From assembly GCA_023667695.1 (NCBI GenBank), contig JAMOZY010000011.1, forward strand, positions 23,837 to 87,836: 64,000 nucleotides of DNA. Direction: 5' to 3'. The translations under genes were made by a program, and so were the position numbers. Below the pieces are notes generated by a model. It did not search any database and was not told the DNA's origin. It saw nothing but the letters and a program-made list of their open reading frames with translations. Positions 44,125 through 53,558 of this stretch are shown here, piece after piece. Positions within the stretch are counted from its first letter, which is position 1; each line of letters opens with the position of its first letter. This stretch comes from Clostridium sp. (GTDB taxonomy: Bacteria; Bacillota; Clostridia; Lachnospirales; Lachnospiraceae).

Positions 44125-44151
44125 TTAGCACTCACCTATTGACAGTGCTAA
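44125..44151. promoter_or_regulatory. CIRCE element (HrcA operator)
   Basis: TTAGCACTC, nine bases, then CAGTGCTAA: the CIRCE consensus TTAGCACTC-N9-GAGTGCTAA with one mismatch. It overlaps the -35 element of the Hsp20 gene. A further half-site CAGTGCTAA is found at 44244-44252. Confidence 0.88.
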
Positions 44152-44167
44152 CAATAAGTGTTATATT
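44139..44167 (+). promoter_or_regulatory. Promoter of the Hsp20 gene
   Basis: Consensus TTGACA and TATATT with a 17-bp spacer; the -35 element lies inside the CIRCE dyad. The leader is about 115 bases. Confidence 0.85.
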
Positions 44168-44289
44168 ACATGTAGAACAAAAGAAAAGGTATACAAAACG
44201 CCCCTTTGTTCCATATTATAATTAACACCGCAGATTTCTCTGACAGTGCTAATAAAGCAAAAGTTCATTTAGGAAAGGAGATATGACTT

Positions 44290-44763
44290 ATGTTAAGACC
44301 TAGTATTTTTGGAGAAAATTTATTTGATGACTGGATGGATTTTCCATTTGGAAGGAATTTTGGGAAAGAGCTGGAAAAGGAATTTTTCCCGGTGGAGAAG
44401 CAGTTGTATGGCAAGAATGCTAAGAATATGATGAAAACCGATGTCCGGGATATGGAGGACCATTATGAGATTGACATTGATTTGCCGGGCTTTAAGAAGG
44501 AAGAGGTCAATGCAGAATTGAAGGATGGTTACATTACCATTTCTGCTGCAAAGGGACTGGAAAAGGAAGAAAAGGATCAGGAAACCGGTAAGTATATTCG
44601 TCGGGAACGGTATGCGGGCAGTATGAGCCGCAGCTTTTATGTGGGCGAGGATGTTACGCAGGAGGAGGTTCATGCCAGATTTGAAGATGGTATTCTCCAG
44701 CTGACGATTCCGAAGAAGGAAGAAAAGGCAGTTGCGCAGAATCATTACATTGCGATTGAATAA
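44290..44763 (+). CDS. Small heat-shock protein Hsp20 (alpha-crystallin family)
   Basis: 157 residues, about 18 kDa. After a Phe-rich N-terminal region (residues 1-45, FGENLFDDWMDFPFGRNFG) comes the alpha-crystallin domain (about 48-145) with DMEDHYEIDIDLPGFKKEE and the motif ARFEDGILQLTIPKKE; the tail ends HYIAIE with an I-x-I motif for oligomer docking. It holds unfolding proteins as an ATP-independent chaperone. The CIRCE element over its promoter means it is repressed by HrcA and induced by heat. Confidence 0.95.
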   Translation: MLRPSIFGENLFDDWMDFPFGRNFGKELEKEFFPVEKQLYGKNAKNMMKTDVRDMEDHYEIDIDLPGFKKEEVNAELKDGYITISAAKGLEKEEKDQETGKYIRRERYAGSMSRSFYVGEDVTQEEVHARFEDGILQLTIPKKEEKAVAQNHYIAIE

Positions 44764-44807
44764 CCTTGCTGTATCAGAAATCAAAAATAACATGCTATAA
44801 TCCAAAG

Positions 44808-44842
44808 AGGATGGAAGTATACATAGGCTTCCATCCTTTTTT
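44808..44842 (+). terminator. Rho-independent terminator after Hsp20
   Basis: A 10-bp stem AGGATGGAAG/CTTCCATCCT with a 10-base loop, then TTTTTT. Confidence 0.9.
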
Positions 44843-44863
44843 GTTGGATTCTTTTTTGATACA

Positions 44864-44896
44864 TTTAAGAAAAATGTAAGAGAAGGCTGTTATACT
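44864..44896 (+). promoter_or_regulatory. OmpR/PhoB-type direct repeat with -10 element
   Basis: TTTAAG (44864-44869) and TGTAAG (44875-44880) are spaced by 11 bp, the usual period for OmpR-family regulators, and lie where a -35 element would be for TATACT at 44891-44896. This suggests self-activation of the following regulator operon. Confidence 0.5.
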
Positions 44897-45085
44897 TTCT
44901 TTCATAAAGGAGGAAAGCGATATTGTAAATGATAGCAGGAACGGATAAAATGAATACTAGTTTCGTTGTCTGGATACAGGAAAGAATTATCTAAAGTATA
45001 GTCAGCAGGGCAGACATACTTTGGGAAAAGTTATGGGCGGAGACAGAATCAAGGTTGTCTTAAATAAGCAGATTGGGGAAAAGGT

Positions 45086-45799
45086 ATGGAGCAGTATAAT
45101 ATTTTGGTGGTAGATGATGACAGAGGAATTGTGGATTCCTTAAGTAAGCTTTTGGAATGTGAAGGCTATAAGGTTCTGAAGGCCTACGATGGAATGGATG
45201 CCGTTGATATGATGGAGAGAAATCCGGTTCATTTGATTCTTCTGGATGTTATGATGCCAAAGCTGAACGGGCTGGCGGCTTTGATGAAGATTCGGGAGAA
45301 GAAAAATATACCAGTAATTATACTATCTGCAAAAACGGAGGATAGTGACAAGGTCTTAGGGCTTTCCATGGGTGCGGACGATTATGTAACAAAGCCTTAT
45401 CATCCGGAGGAGCTTATGGCAAGGATTAAATCCCAGCTTCGGCGGTACTTTACATTAGGCGCATTTGAAAGGGAAGTCAACAGGCGGGAAGAGGACGTGC
45501 TGGAGAATGGAGGCCTACGCTTAAATCGAAAATCAAAGGAACTATTTGTAGATGGCGAGCCGGTAAAGCTAACGGCTACGGAATACAAAATCATAGAATT
45601 TCTTCTGCTAAATAAAGGGAATGTATTCTCGGCAGAGGAAATATATGACAAGGTGTGGGAAAATCCAGTCGGTTATGCCGTAGAAAATACCGTTATGGTC
45701 CATATTCGGAGAATCCGGGAGAAAATAGAGATTAATCCTAAGAATCCCCGGTACTTAAAGGTTGTGTGGGGAATCGGATACAAAATCGAGAAAATGTAA
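45086..45799 (+). CDS. OmpR/PhoB-family response regulator
   Basis: 237 residues. Receiver domain with VVDDDRG pocket, phospho-acceptor Asp in LILLDVMMPK (about 54), Thr/Ser in ILSAKTE and Lys in VTKPYHPEE; a linker of 30 residues; winged-helix output domain (about 140-237) with the typical ENTVMVHIRRIREKIE helix. Partner is the sensor kinase encoded 15 bp downstream. The pair resembles VanR/VanS-like systems of Firmicutes, but no target gene is next to it. Confidence 0.94.
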   Translation: MEQYNILVVDDDRGIVDSLSKLLECEGYKVLKAYDGMDAVDMMERNPVHLILLDVMMPKLNGLAALMKIREKKNIPVIILSAKTEDSDKVLGLSMGADDYVTKPYHPEELMARIKSQLRRYFTLGAFEREVNRREEDVLENGGLRLNRKSKELFVDGEPVKLTATEYKIIEFLLLNKGNVFSAEEIYDKVWENPVGYAVENTVMVHIRRIREKIEINPKNPRYLKVVWGIGYKIEKM

Positions 45800-45814
45800 A
45801 AGGAGGTGCCGGCA

Positions 45815-47371
45815 ATGGAAGCAGAGAAGGAATTCGATACGAAAGAAAAAGAGAATAACAGCAATGGATGGTTCTGTCTGTCCGTCTGCTGGATAATGGG
45901 TCTTACGCTGTTAATTCTGCTGCTATCAGAATACAGTTATATTGCAATCACAGGAGTCTACTATCTGTTTTGGAGTAGTTTTTCTTCGATAGGAATCATA
46001 GAAATACTCTATCTGCTCGTTCTTTCGGCTGCCACCGTTTTATTTTTCAAGCGGCATCCATTAACCATGGTGATACAGGAACGAAGGATTGACCGATGGT
46101 ATCTGGAAATCATAATCACAGGAATCCTCTGTATCGCAGGTATGATATTGGGGGTATTGCCGTTGGTTCGTTATATGAGAGATATTACCTTGGGTCTGAC
46201 AGTCTCTCTCACAGGGAGCGTCCTTTGCGCTGTACTGCTGTATGGCGCTGTGGTGCTGCTGGCAAGAAAGAAAGTTCTGAAGCTGACAAGAAGTACCTCT
46301 TTTTTCGTAAAGCAGTACGAGCAGTATAAGAACCGGACTCCGCTGGAGAAAGCAATCGCTCGTCGCCACAGAGTTTACCGGATTGGGATAAGGGGATACC
46401 TGGTACTGTCTGTTGTTGTATTATATGGGACCTGGTGCTTTGATGAAAATCTTGTTGGAATGATATGCTGGTATATTGCAATTGGACTGCTGGTAATCCT
46501 GCTGGCGTATGCCGCCGCAAGAAATCGTATTCTGTCAGATGCAGGCAAACTGGTTCTGGGCATACAGAAGCTCAGTGAAAGCATGGAGGCACAGGAATTG
46601 ACAGAGCTGCCGGAGCAGTCGGTATTTTATGAAGCCGCCGATGGGCTTCTCCAGATTAAGAAGCTGGTAGATGAAAATGTAAAAAGACAGATACAGGCAG
46701 AGCGGATGAAAATAGAACTGATTACCAATGTGTCACACGATTTAAAGACGCCCCTTACCTCTATGATTGGATATACCGAGCTGCTAAAAAAGGAAGAACT
46801 GAATCCGGCAGCGAAGGATTATGTAGACATTATCCTGGAAAAGCAGGAAAAGCTGGCGGACATGATACAGGATATCTTTGAGCTTTCCAAGGCGGCAAGT
46901 AATTCAGAGCAGCTGCATATAGAAGCCCTGGATATGAATAAGCTGGTGGAGCAGACCATGACAGACATGGAGGATACATGGAGTGAATGTGAATTCACCT
47001 ATGTAAAGCAGTTTGCAGAAGGTCCCCTGCCATTTTATGGAGATAATATGAAAATGTACCGTGTCGTTCAGAACATTTTGGAAAATACGGTGAAATATTC
47101 CCTAGCCCATACCCGGGTATTTGTAGAAACGGAAGGGGATGGGGAGCTGGTAAGGCTGAAGGTAAAAAACACGGCCGGCTACGAAATGGATTTTCGTCCG
47201 GAAGAAATCTTAGAACGCTTTGTCCGTGGAGATAAGTCCCGAACCTCAGAGGGGCATGGTCTGGGTCTGGCCATAGCCTCCAATCTGATAGAGAATATGA
47301 ATGGAAAATTGTATGTAGAAGTAGATGGAGATGTATTTAAAGTCATAATAGAAATGAAACATATAGAATGA
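45815..47371 (+). CDS. Polytopic membrane sensor histidine kinase
   Basis: 518 residues from the ATG at 45815, with AAAGGAGG 8 bases upstream; a GTG nine bases earlier lies in the ribosome site. The N-terminal half (about 20-245) has six hydrophobic segments and small loops, so sensing is likely in the membrane. The kinase core has H box LITNVSHDLKTPLTSMIGY (about 310), N box RVVQNILENTVKYS and G2 GHGLGLAIASN. A clear G1 DxGxG is weak: KNTAGYEM stands in its place, as in several VanS-like kinases. Confidence 0.92.
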   Translation: MEAEKEFDTKEKENNSNGWFCLSVCWIMGLTLLILLLSEYSYIAITGVYYLFWSSFSSIGIIEILYLLVLSAATVLFFKRHPLTMVIQERRIDRWYLEIIITGILCIAGMILGVLPLVRYMRDITLGLTVSLTGSVLCAVLLYGAVVLLARKKVLKLTRSTSFFVKQYEQYKNRTPLEKAIARRHRVYRIGIRGYLVLSVVVLYGTWCFDENLVGMICWYIAIGLLVILLAYAAARNRILSDAGKLVLGIQKLSESMEAQELTELPEQSVFYEAADGLLQIKKLVDENVKRQIQAERMKIELITNVSHDLKTPLTSMIGYTELLKKEELNPAAKDYVDIILEKQEKLADMIQDIFELSKAASNSEQLHIEALDMNKLVEQTMTDMEDTWSECEFTYVKQFAEGPLPFYGDNMKMYRVVQNILENTVKYSLAHTRVFVETEGDGELVRLKVKNTAGYEMDFRPEEILERFVRGDKSRTSEGHGLGLAIASNLIENMNGKLYVEVDGDVFKVIIEMKHIE

Positions 47372-47528
47372 GCAACGATATATTCTGGCCGCTTATGAAT
47401 GGATTTGGATGAATCGTTATTAAAATTTGCATGAACCGGACATATTTCAGTGACAATATGTCCGGTTTTGGTTATACTATATAGGTCAAAGAATGTCTTA
47501 TCATACAGAAGAAAAGGAGTGCATGATA

Positions 47529-47759
47529 ATGAAAAATCCGGCAGCGTTATTTAAGCTAAAAGGTCTTTGGGAGCAGTTTGTTCAAAATCATCCCAAGTTT
47601 CCACAGTTCCTGCAGGCAGTTGCCAGCTCCGGCATAGGGGAGGACAGTATCATTGAGGTTCAGATTACCCGGCCGGACGGGCAGCAGATGAAGACGAATA
47701 TTAAAGTGAGTCCGTCTGATTTGGAATTATTTGAACAGCTTAAAAATCTGATGGGATAA
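47529..47759 (+). CDS. Small cytoplasmic protein, unknown function
   Basis: 76 residues from the ATG at 47529 (AAAAGGAG upstream). It begins KNPAALFKLKGLWEQFVQNHP and ends FEQLKNLMG; mixed alpha/beta with a strand IIEVQITRPDGQQMKTNIKV. Related small proteins occur in Lachnospiraceae, but no function is known to me. A strong terminator follows. Confidence 0.7.
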   Translation: MKNPAALFKLKGLWEQFVQNHPKFPQFLQAVASSGIGEDSIIEVQITRPDGQQMKTNIKVSPSDLELFEQLKNLMG

Positions 47760-47776
47760 CCGTAAGAGGAATAAAG

Positions 47777-47817
47777 AAAAGCTCCCGCTGACGAATGGCA
47801 AATGTGCGGGAGCTTTT
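47777..47817. terminator. Bidirectional terminator
   Basis: A perfect 12-bp stem AAAAGCTCCCGC/GCGGGAGCTTTT with a 17-base loop; usable on both strands between the small gene and the convergent pyrophosphatase gene. Confidence 0.88.
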
Positions 47818-47942
47818 CATGTTTGGGGGAGGTGTGAAAAAAACTTTCCACACCTTTTACTATAAAGATGAATTGTGATAAATCTGTGTTTTGTATCTTA
47901 AAGAAATATGTTTAAATCCTTAAGATAGGGATGGAAAATCTT

Positions 47943-49595
47943 TCAATTATCCCATTGCTGTAAGGTGCTGACCAAAAGGGGAACAATCTGCTTTTTTCTG
48001 GAAACAACCCCCGGCAGATAACAGGTATTATCTGTAAGCTCTGTCTGAAAGGCTTCCTTGACCAGGACATCTGCCTGCTCTCCGTAAAAGAGCATGGTAG
48101 AACCTTCATCCAGAATATTTGTCATAACAAAGAAAATCATATCGCACTTCGTAGCAGTATAAGAGGCCTCCAAATATGCATGGATTTTTACCTGTAGCTC
48201 CTCCAGCTCCTGCTGGTTCAGAGAACTGATTTGTCCGGCGCCAAAGGTAATGTCACCCACCTGGAAGGTCTTGAAATCCTGATAGAAGATTTCCTCCGGT
48301 GACTTTCCGACCAGGTCGCTGCCGGCGGCAAACATTTCCATGGCATAAGTCTCAATATCAATACCGGCAAGGCTGGATAACTGCCGGGCCGCAGATTCAT
48401 CCATAGGTGTACAGGTAGGGGAGCGGAACATCAGGGTATCCGAGAGGATGGCAGAGCATAAAAGACCTGCCATCTGCTTCGGGGGCGTAACTCCCTGCTC
48501 CAGATACATCTGATAGACGATAGTAGCAGTACAGCCTACCGGCTGGTTCCGGAAGTAAACCGGATCAATGGTTTCCATGGAGCCGATTCTATGGTGGTCA
48601 ATGATTTCTAAGATTTCAGCATTCTCAATTCCCGTTACCGCCTGGGAGCGTTCATTATGGTCTACCAGGATTACCTGCTTTCTGCGCATGGCAAGAAGGT
48701 TCCGGCGGGAAACCATACCATAATAGTTCCCCACGGCATCCGTAACCGGGAAGTCCCGGTGCCGGAGCTTAGACATGATTTCCTTTACACTGTCTAAGGT
48801 GTCATCCAACTGAAAGGTGACCAGATTGGAACGGCGCATAAAGTAGCGGATGGGAATGCATTGATTAATCATCCGGGCGGCGGAATAAGTATCATAATAA
48901 GTGGTAATGATATTGCACTGATGCTCCTCTGCCAGCCGGATGATTTCCGGAGAAATCTTAGCATTCAGGCAGACGATGATACAGAAGGCTCCCTGCTCAA
49001 TGGCTGCCTTCTGTGTCTCCTCCCGGTCTGCCACCAGCACCAGGTCGTCCTCCTCAATACAGGCGTCCATGATGTCAATGTTGGCAGCGCCAATCAGCAC
49101 CTTACCATTGACAATACGGGCATGTGGATTGCCGCAGACCAGATTCCCTTCCAGGACTTCCATCAGATTGCTGATGGGGGTACGGGCAAGGGCGAGGATA
49201 TTATTATCAAATACATCCATGTAAGACTTTGCAATATCATTAATGGTAATTAAGCCCTCCAGCTTGTTGCCATTCTGAATAATAGGAAGGGTAACGACAT
49301 CCTGCTCTTTCATAAGCTGCCAGGCGTTTCGAATGGAAATGGTATCCGGTACCCCTTTTGTCTCCCGAAAGTCAATATCCCGCATCTGAACATTGACATC
49401 CTCCAGATAATCCGGTGCAGAGACGCCGAAATAATCCAAGACAAAATTTGTTTCATTGTTGATATTACCGGCACGCCGGGCAACATAATGACCGGGATGC
49501 CCGATGTTCTTCAGATATGCATATGCAATTGCCGAACAAATGGAATCGGTATCCGGGTTCTTGTGACCGATAATGTTAATTAGACGCTGCTCCAT
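47943..49595 (-). CDS. ppaC: Manganese-dependent inorganic pyrophosphatase with CBS and DRTGG domains
   Basis: 550 residues from the ATG at 49595. The DHH-family core is split: the N-terminal part has IIGHKNPDTDSICSAIAYA, then two CBS domains flank a DRTGG domain (about 70-310), then the core resumes with LVDHNERSQA and EIIDHHRIGS. The C-terminal DHHA2 domain holds the substrate-binding residues near VVSRKKQIVP. It splits pyrophosphate to phosphate; in this family adenine nucleotides bound by the CBS domains tune activity. GAGGTG precedes the start. Confidence 0.94.
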   Translation of the reverse strand: MEQRLINIIGHKNPDTDSICSAIAYAYLKNIGHPGHYVARRAGNINNETNFVLDYFGVSAPDYLEDVNVQMRDIDFRETKGVPDTISIRNAWQLMKEQDVVTLPIIQNGNKLEGLITINDIAKSYMDVFDNNILALARTPISNLMEVLEGNLVCGNPHARIVNGKVLIGAANIDIMDACIEEDDLVLVADREETQKAAIEQGAFCIIVCLNAKISPEIIRLAEEHQCNIITTYYDTYSAARMINQCIPIRYFMRRSNLVTFQLDDTLDSVKEIMSKLRHRDFPVTDAVGNYYGMVSRRNLLAMRRKQVILVDHNERSQAVTGIENAEILEIIDHHRIGSMETIDPVYFRNQPVGCTATIVYQMYLEQGVTPPKQMAGLLCSAILSDTLMFRSPTCTPMDESAARQLSSLAGIDIETYAMEMFAAGSDLVGKSPEEIFYQDFKTFQVGDITFGAGQISSLNQQELEELQVKIHAYLEASYTATKCDMIFFVMTNILDEGSTMLFYGEQADVLVKEAFQTELTDNTCYLPGVVSRKKQIVPLLVSTLQQWDN

Positions 49596-49822
49596 GTTAC
49601 ACCTCGATTCTTCCACATATTAGATATATATTATTGTAGCGGTGTTTCTGCAATCATGCAAGTGAATTGTAGAGATACAGATATCGATTTACAGGGCTTT
49701 GAGCATAGATGCCGAATGGCTGCAGTCATTTGAATTTCAGAGAGAACCGGTATTGAAAAAAATGAGTGTTAAGAATAAAATATTTAAGAAAATAATAATG
49801 GAGGGAACGGAAGAGATTTAAA

Positions 49823-50494
49823 ATGGAAAAGATGATGTTTCAAAAGGATGTCCGGACATTGAGTAAATGTGTAAAGGCATTTCAAAAATTTCAAAAGCGA
49901 TATTATCCGCATATTACAGAAGAGCATGATAATGGTGAGTGGGAAATCGGTATTGACCAATGGGACCGAATGTGCAGCGCTTATTTAAAAATCATAGAAA
50001 ACTATGACGCAGAATATGCTGGAGAAGCCCTGATTCATGACATGCTTTATGTAATTGCAAGAGACAGTGAATGTTCCCATCTTTTAGTCGAAACATTAAA
50101 GTATCCTGAATGGTTTGAAGTGTTGTGCAGGCATAGTGTAAAATCCGATTATTATAATACCAGATGGCAGTTTGCCGAACAATTAGGCAGCTATCAGGGA
50201 ACCAGTGATATTAAATATCTGCTTTTTCAGTTTATAGAATCCGGAGAGGAATATACAGAACGTATGGCATTGCAGTCTTTATGCGAGCATTTTCCGGAAC
50301 GGGTGGAAGAATATGCCGTGAAGTTCTGGGAGAGAAATATTTATGAAGAAGATGAATATCAGAAAATTATGGCGTTATATGCGTTACATAAAATACAATC
50401 ACCATTATTGAATGAATATATCCGAAAATCCCATGCGACCGATTATGATTATTTGAAAGGATGGGCCGAGGAATATGCAAAAGGAACAGAATAA
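49823..50494 (+). CDS. HEAT-repeat-like helical protein, unknown function
   Basis: 223 residues, predicted all-helical with repeated helix pairs of the HEAT type (LLVETLKYPEWFEVLCRH, LLFQFIESGEEYTERMALQSLCEHF, KIMALYALHKIQSPLLNEYIRK). No enzyme motif or signal peptide. Such proteins usually bind other proteins. Alone on its strand between terminated or divergent genes. Confidence 0.65.
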   Translation: MEKMMFQKDVRTLSKCVKAFQKFQKRYYPHITEEHDNGEWEIGIDQWDRMCSAYLKIIENYDAEYAGEALIHDMLYVIARDSECSHLLVETLKYPEWFEVLCRHSVKSDYYNTRWQFAEQLGSYQGTSDIKYLLFQFIESGEEYTERMALQSLCEHFPERVEEYAVKFWERNIYEEDEYQKIMALYALHKIQSPLLNEYIRKSHATDYDYLKGWAEEYAKGTE

Positions 50495-50595
50495 TACATA
50501 GCACAATTGGTAAGCTTTTTTAACAGTGTTCGGCACCAGTGAAACCAGGCAAATATGTTCATTACCAATCAGGACTTTGCGGGAGCATTTTCATT

Positions 50596-50979
50596 TCAAA
50601 AATCCGAAATAAACGATTCCACAACCCCGGTTATATTGGAAAGGACAGCCAGGTCCTGGATGCCCTGCTGTATTTCATCCCGGCTGAAATGATGCTCCTC
50701 CAGAAAGGCATCCTCTTTATCATTCAGATAAGAATAAAACAGAAGTCCCAGTTTCAGCCCATCTTCCTTATCATTGGATGCCAGCTGGAATAATTCATTC
50801 TCCGCTTCATTGATACAGCCGGAATCAATTCTGTCAAATAGGTCATCTAACAGCTTCTGTTCCGCCTCCGATTCCAGCAGATTCCTGCCAGGGGTTTCCG
50901 TATCAATATGAAAGCATAATTTTAATATGGCTCGGATTATTTCCCGAATCAGCCGCATAATATAATCCTGTTCAAGCAT
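50596..50979 (-). CDS. DUF6483-like cytoplasmic protein, unknown function
   Basis: 127 residues, starting MLEQDYIMRLIREIIRAILK, helical throughout and acidic. The start resembles a small family of Lachnospiraceae proteins (DUF6483, from memory). It lies 33 bp downstream of the transglutaminase-like gene and is probably cotranscribed with it. Confidence 0.65.
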   Translation of the reverse strand: MLEQDYIMRLIREIIRAILKLCFHIDTETPGRNLLESEAEQKLLDDLFDRIDSGCINEAENELFQLASNDKEDGLKLGLLFYSYLNDKEDAFLEEHHFSRDEIQQGIQDLAVLSNITGVVESFISDF

Positions 50980-51012
50980 TTTTCAATCCTCGTTATTCGA
51001 TTACTAATGTCG

Positions 51013-51903
51013 TTAATCAACAGAACCGGTTGGCGGTCTGTTTACCGCTTCTTCTGAAATCAGATATTCATAGTTCGTTTTCAGATTCTCAGGAAACAAC
51101 AAATATAATATTTCAGCTTCCCCTACGGAATAAGAATCGCAATATTCCATATAGGTCAGATTCTTCATAATATATAAATAATCCGCAAGGTGAGTATTTT
51201 TTAAATGATTCCGGTTATCCTGGTTCTCACCTGGTACTATCGGAGTACAGAATTCCTGTGCTGCCCCCTTTTGCCGGATTTCCAGAATCGATAAAGGCGT
51301 CCCTTCTTCATCAATCCAGTATTGATTATTGGTGATATCCAGCATAATCCATTTGTTCAGAGAGGTGTCCCAGATTTCATTCACCACATGACAGTCATTG
51401 TCATATCCGGAATTAGGCATAATCCATACCTTTCTGGAATAAATGCCAAGGGCCAGACACATTTCATTCAAAATCTGAGCCTTGCTCCGGCAGTTGATTC
51501 CCTGAGATTTCTTATCCAGGCTGAATTCCAGAAGAGCCAGTGCATTCATCTCGATGTGGTTATCATAGTAGCTGTCATGCTGAAGCCTTGGAGCAAATTC
51601 ATTCATCAGGTTCAGGGCCTGACAAAGCTCCGTGCCGGTTCCGGCGATTTCGTCAATCTGGTATTTGTCAATTAATACGGGATACTCTTCGTGGTTAAAA
51701 TCATAGGTCAGCTCCACATCTTCACCAGTGGCAAGCTCCAGATTATTATTTAATATCCCGGCCTCCATGATGTAAATTTCTTCCGGAGACTGCAGGTAGC
51801 TTACCTTCTCAAAAAAAAGAAAATATATATTGCATCCAATGCTTCCCAGCAGCAGTAGGGACAGGATGCAGGAAATACAAACCCAAATTCGTTTATGCTT
51901 CAT
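51013..51903 (-). CDS. Membrane-anchored transglutaminase-like protein
   Basis: 296 residues when started at the ATG at 51903; ATGs at 51933 and 51993 are also possible since no strong ribosome site decides. One membrane helix (WVCISCILSLLLLGSIGCNIYFLFF) is followed by an outer domain with the papain-like transglutaminase triad: Cys in GINCRSKAQILNEM, His in CHVVNEIWD and Asp in WIMLDITN. Such proteins may crosslink or cut peptides outside the cell. It forms a unit with the DUF6483-like gene. Confidence 0.78.
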   Translation of the reverse strand: MKHKRIWVCISCILSLLLLGSIGCNIYFLFFEKVSYLQSPEEIYIMEAGILNNNLELATGEDVELTYDFNHEEYPVLIDKYQIDEIAGTGTELCQALNLMNEFAPRLQHDSYYDNHIEMNALALLEFSLDKKSQGINCRSKAQILNEMCLALGIYSRKVWIMPNSGYDNDCHVVNEIWDTSLNKWIMLDITNNQYWIDEEGTPLSILEIRQKGAAQEFCTPIVPGENQDNRNHLKNTHLADYLYIMKNLTYMEYCDSYSVGEAEILYLLFPENLKTNYEYLISEEAVNRPPTGSVD

Positions 51904-52169
51904 AAGCCGCTTCTCATCTACCTTTCCAATCATAATGAATTGCACTGATTCTACCACAGATATGCGCTTGATACAAGAAATGAATAAACACATAATTCCA
52001 GGCTATTCTTAATGGTGTAGGTTTGTCAAACATCTTATGCGCTACAGCCCCCTGTTCAGAGTTACTTGAAAGTACAATGGCACTATGCTATTCTGAATAC
52101 AATGACGGAATTTGGAAATACTTAACGATACGAAATAATCCGGACATGCATTAAGAAAGGGATTTACAT

Positions 52170-53558
52170 ATGGAACGAAAAGAACTGGAACGCATTATTT
52201 TAAAAACGATTATTTATCTGATTATTGCGGTGCTGATTATCCTGCATTTTGATTTCGCAATCAGCATCTTAATGTCCTTAATCGGATTTATGTCACCGAT
52301 ACTGCTGGGTTTTGCTATTGCCTTTGTCATTAATATCATTCTGGTCCGGCTGGAAAAAGTGTATTTTCCAAATGCCAAAAATAAATTCCTGATGAAAAGC
52401 AGACGTCCGGTGTGTATAGTTCTTTCCCTGTTAATCATTCTGGCAGCTATTGCTTTTGTTATGATTATGGTCATACCAGAGCTAATCGACGCCTTCACTC
52501 TGCTTGCCCATGAAATCTCAGATTCCTATGAAAGTATTCTGGACAAGACCGCTGAATTAATCAGTCAGATTCCGCCATTGGAAAGCTGGTTACACGCTAC
52601 CTTTGAAATCGACCTGAAGCACCCGGCTGACATTAACTGGGAGGATTTCTTCGTAAAGCTGGTCGCCATGATATTCGGCACCGACGGTTCCGGCAAGTTC
52701 GGAAGCATCATGGATTCTACGGTAAGCATTGCCTCCAGCATCGGAAGCAGCATGGTTCGGTTCTTCTTTGCACTGATATTCGGTATATACGCTTTGGCCT
52801 CCAAGGAAAAGCTGAACCGCCAGGTAAAACAGCTTGTTTATGCATATCTCAAGCCTAAAACAGCCGACCGCATTTATCATATCTGTGGTGTTGCCAATGC
52901 AACCTTTTCGAATTTTATTGTCGGACAATGCACAGAAGCGGTTATTTTAGGAATCCTCTGTATTATCGGAATGTCTATCTTCCGCTTCCCGTATGCGGTT
53001 ATGATTGGAACACTGGTGGGCGCAACAGCATTAATCCCTGTAATCGGTGCCTATCTGGGCGCTATTATCGGTGCAGTTATGGTGCTTACCCAGGGCAGCC
53101 TGCTGCAGGCATTTTTGTTCCTTGTATTTATCGTTGTATTACAGCAATTGGAAGGAAATATCATTTATCCTAAGGTAGTCGGCTCTTCCGTAGGACTTCC
53201 GGGCATCTGGGTTCTGGCTGCCGTTACCATCGGTGCCAGCCTGAACGGTGTGTTTGGTATGCTGATTGGCGTTCCCCTTGCGGCAACCCTGTACCGTCTC
53301 CTAGGTGAGGACAGCAGAAAGCGGCTGGAAAAGCGTGCCATGCGGAATCAGAATATACCGGATATCCTTTCAAAGCTGTCTACTGTTCAGACGGAAAACG
53401 AGCCGGATTCCCAGGCAGATGCTGCTTCGGATTCTCAAAGGGATACGGTTGCAGAGAACAGTGAAAAACAGGACGACAACAATCACATCGACACCATTAA
53501 TGATGTCTTTGATGAAATCGTAGTCGCCCTGCATAAGGATGACGAGGACAAGGATTAG
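52170..53558 (+). CDS. AI-2E family transporter
   Basis: 462 residues with about eight membrane helices in the typical AI-2E arrangement: two N-terminal pairs, a long outer region (DSYESILDKTAELISQIPP), then the PxVG-type helices with VGATALIPVIGAYLGAIIGA and QQLEGNIIYPKVVGSSVGL, the family signature. The C-terminal 70 residues are hydrophilic and acidic. The family contains exporters of quorum-sensing AI-2 and Na+/H+ antiporters; which activity applies is not decided. Its stop overlaps the potD stop on the other strand. Confidence 0.92.
   Translation: MERKELERIILKTIIYLIIAVLIILHFDFAISILMSLIGFMSPILLGFAIAFVINIILVRLEKVYFPNAKNKFLMKSRRPVCIVLSLLIILAAIAFVMIMVIPELIDAFTLLAHEISDSYESILDKTAELISQIPPLESWLHATFEIDLKHPADINWEDFFVKLVAMIFGTDGSGKFGSIMDSTVSIASSIGSSMVRFFFALIFGIYALASKEKLNRQVKQLVYAYLKPKTADRIYHICGVANATFSNFIVGQCTEAVILGILCIIGMSIFRFPYAVMIGTLVGATALIPVIGAYLGAIIGAVMVLTQGSLLQAFLFLVFIVVLQQLEGNIIYPKVVGSSVGLPGIWVLAAVTIGASLNGVFGMLIGVPLAATLYRLLGEDSRKRLEKRAMRNQNIPDILSKLSTVQTENEPDSQADAASDSQRDTVAENSEKQDDNNHIDTINDVFDEIVVALHKDDEDKD

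Larger units (their letters stand above)
44764..45085. other. 322-bp gap between Hsp20 and a two-component operon
   Basis: It contains the Hsp20 terminator (44808-44842) and the regulator box with promoter (44864-44896). A 21-codon ORF at 44929-44994 after AGGAGG is present but badly spaced; see rejected items. Confidence 0.6.

Noticed and set aside
44929..44994. 21-codon ORF after AGGAGG before the second two-component operon
   Set aside because: The ribosome site is about 17 bases away and the peptide shows no leader or membrane features.
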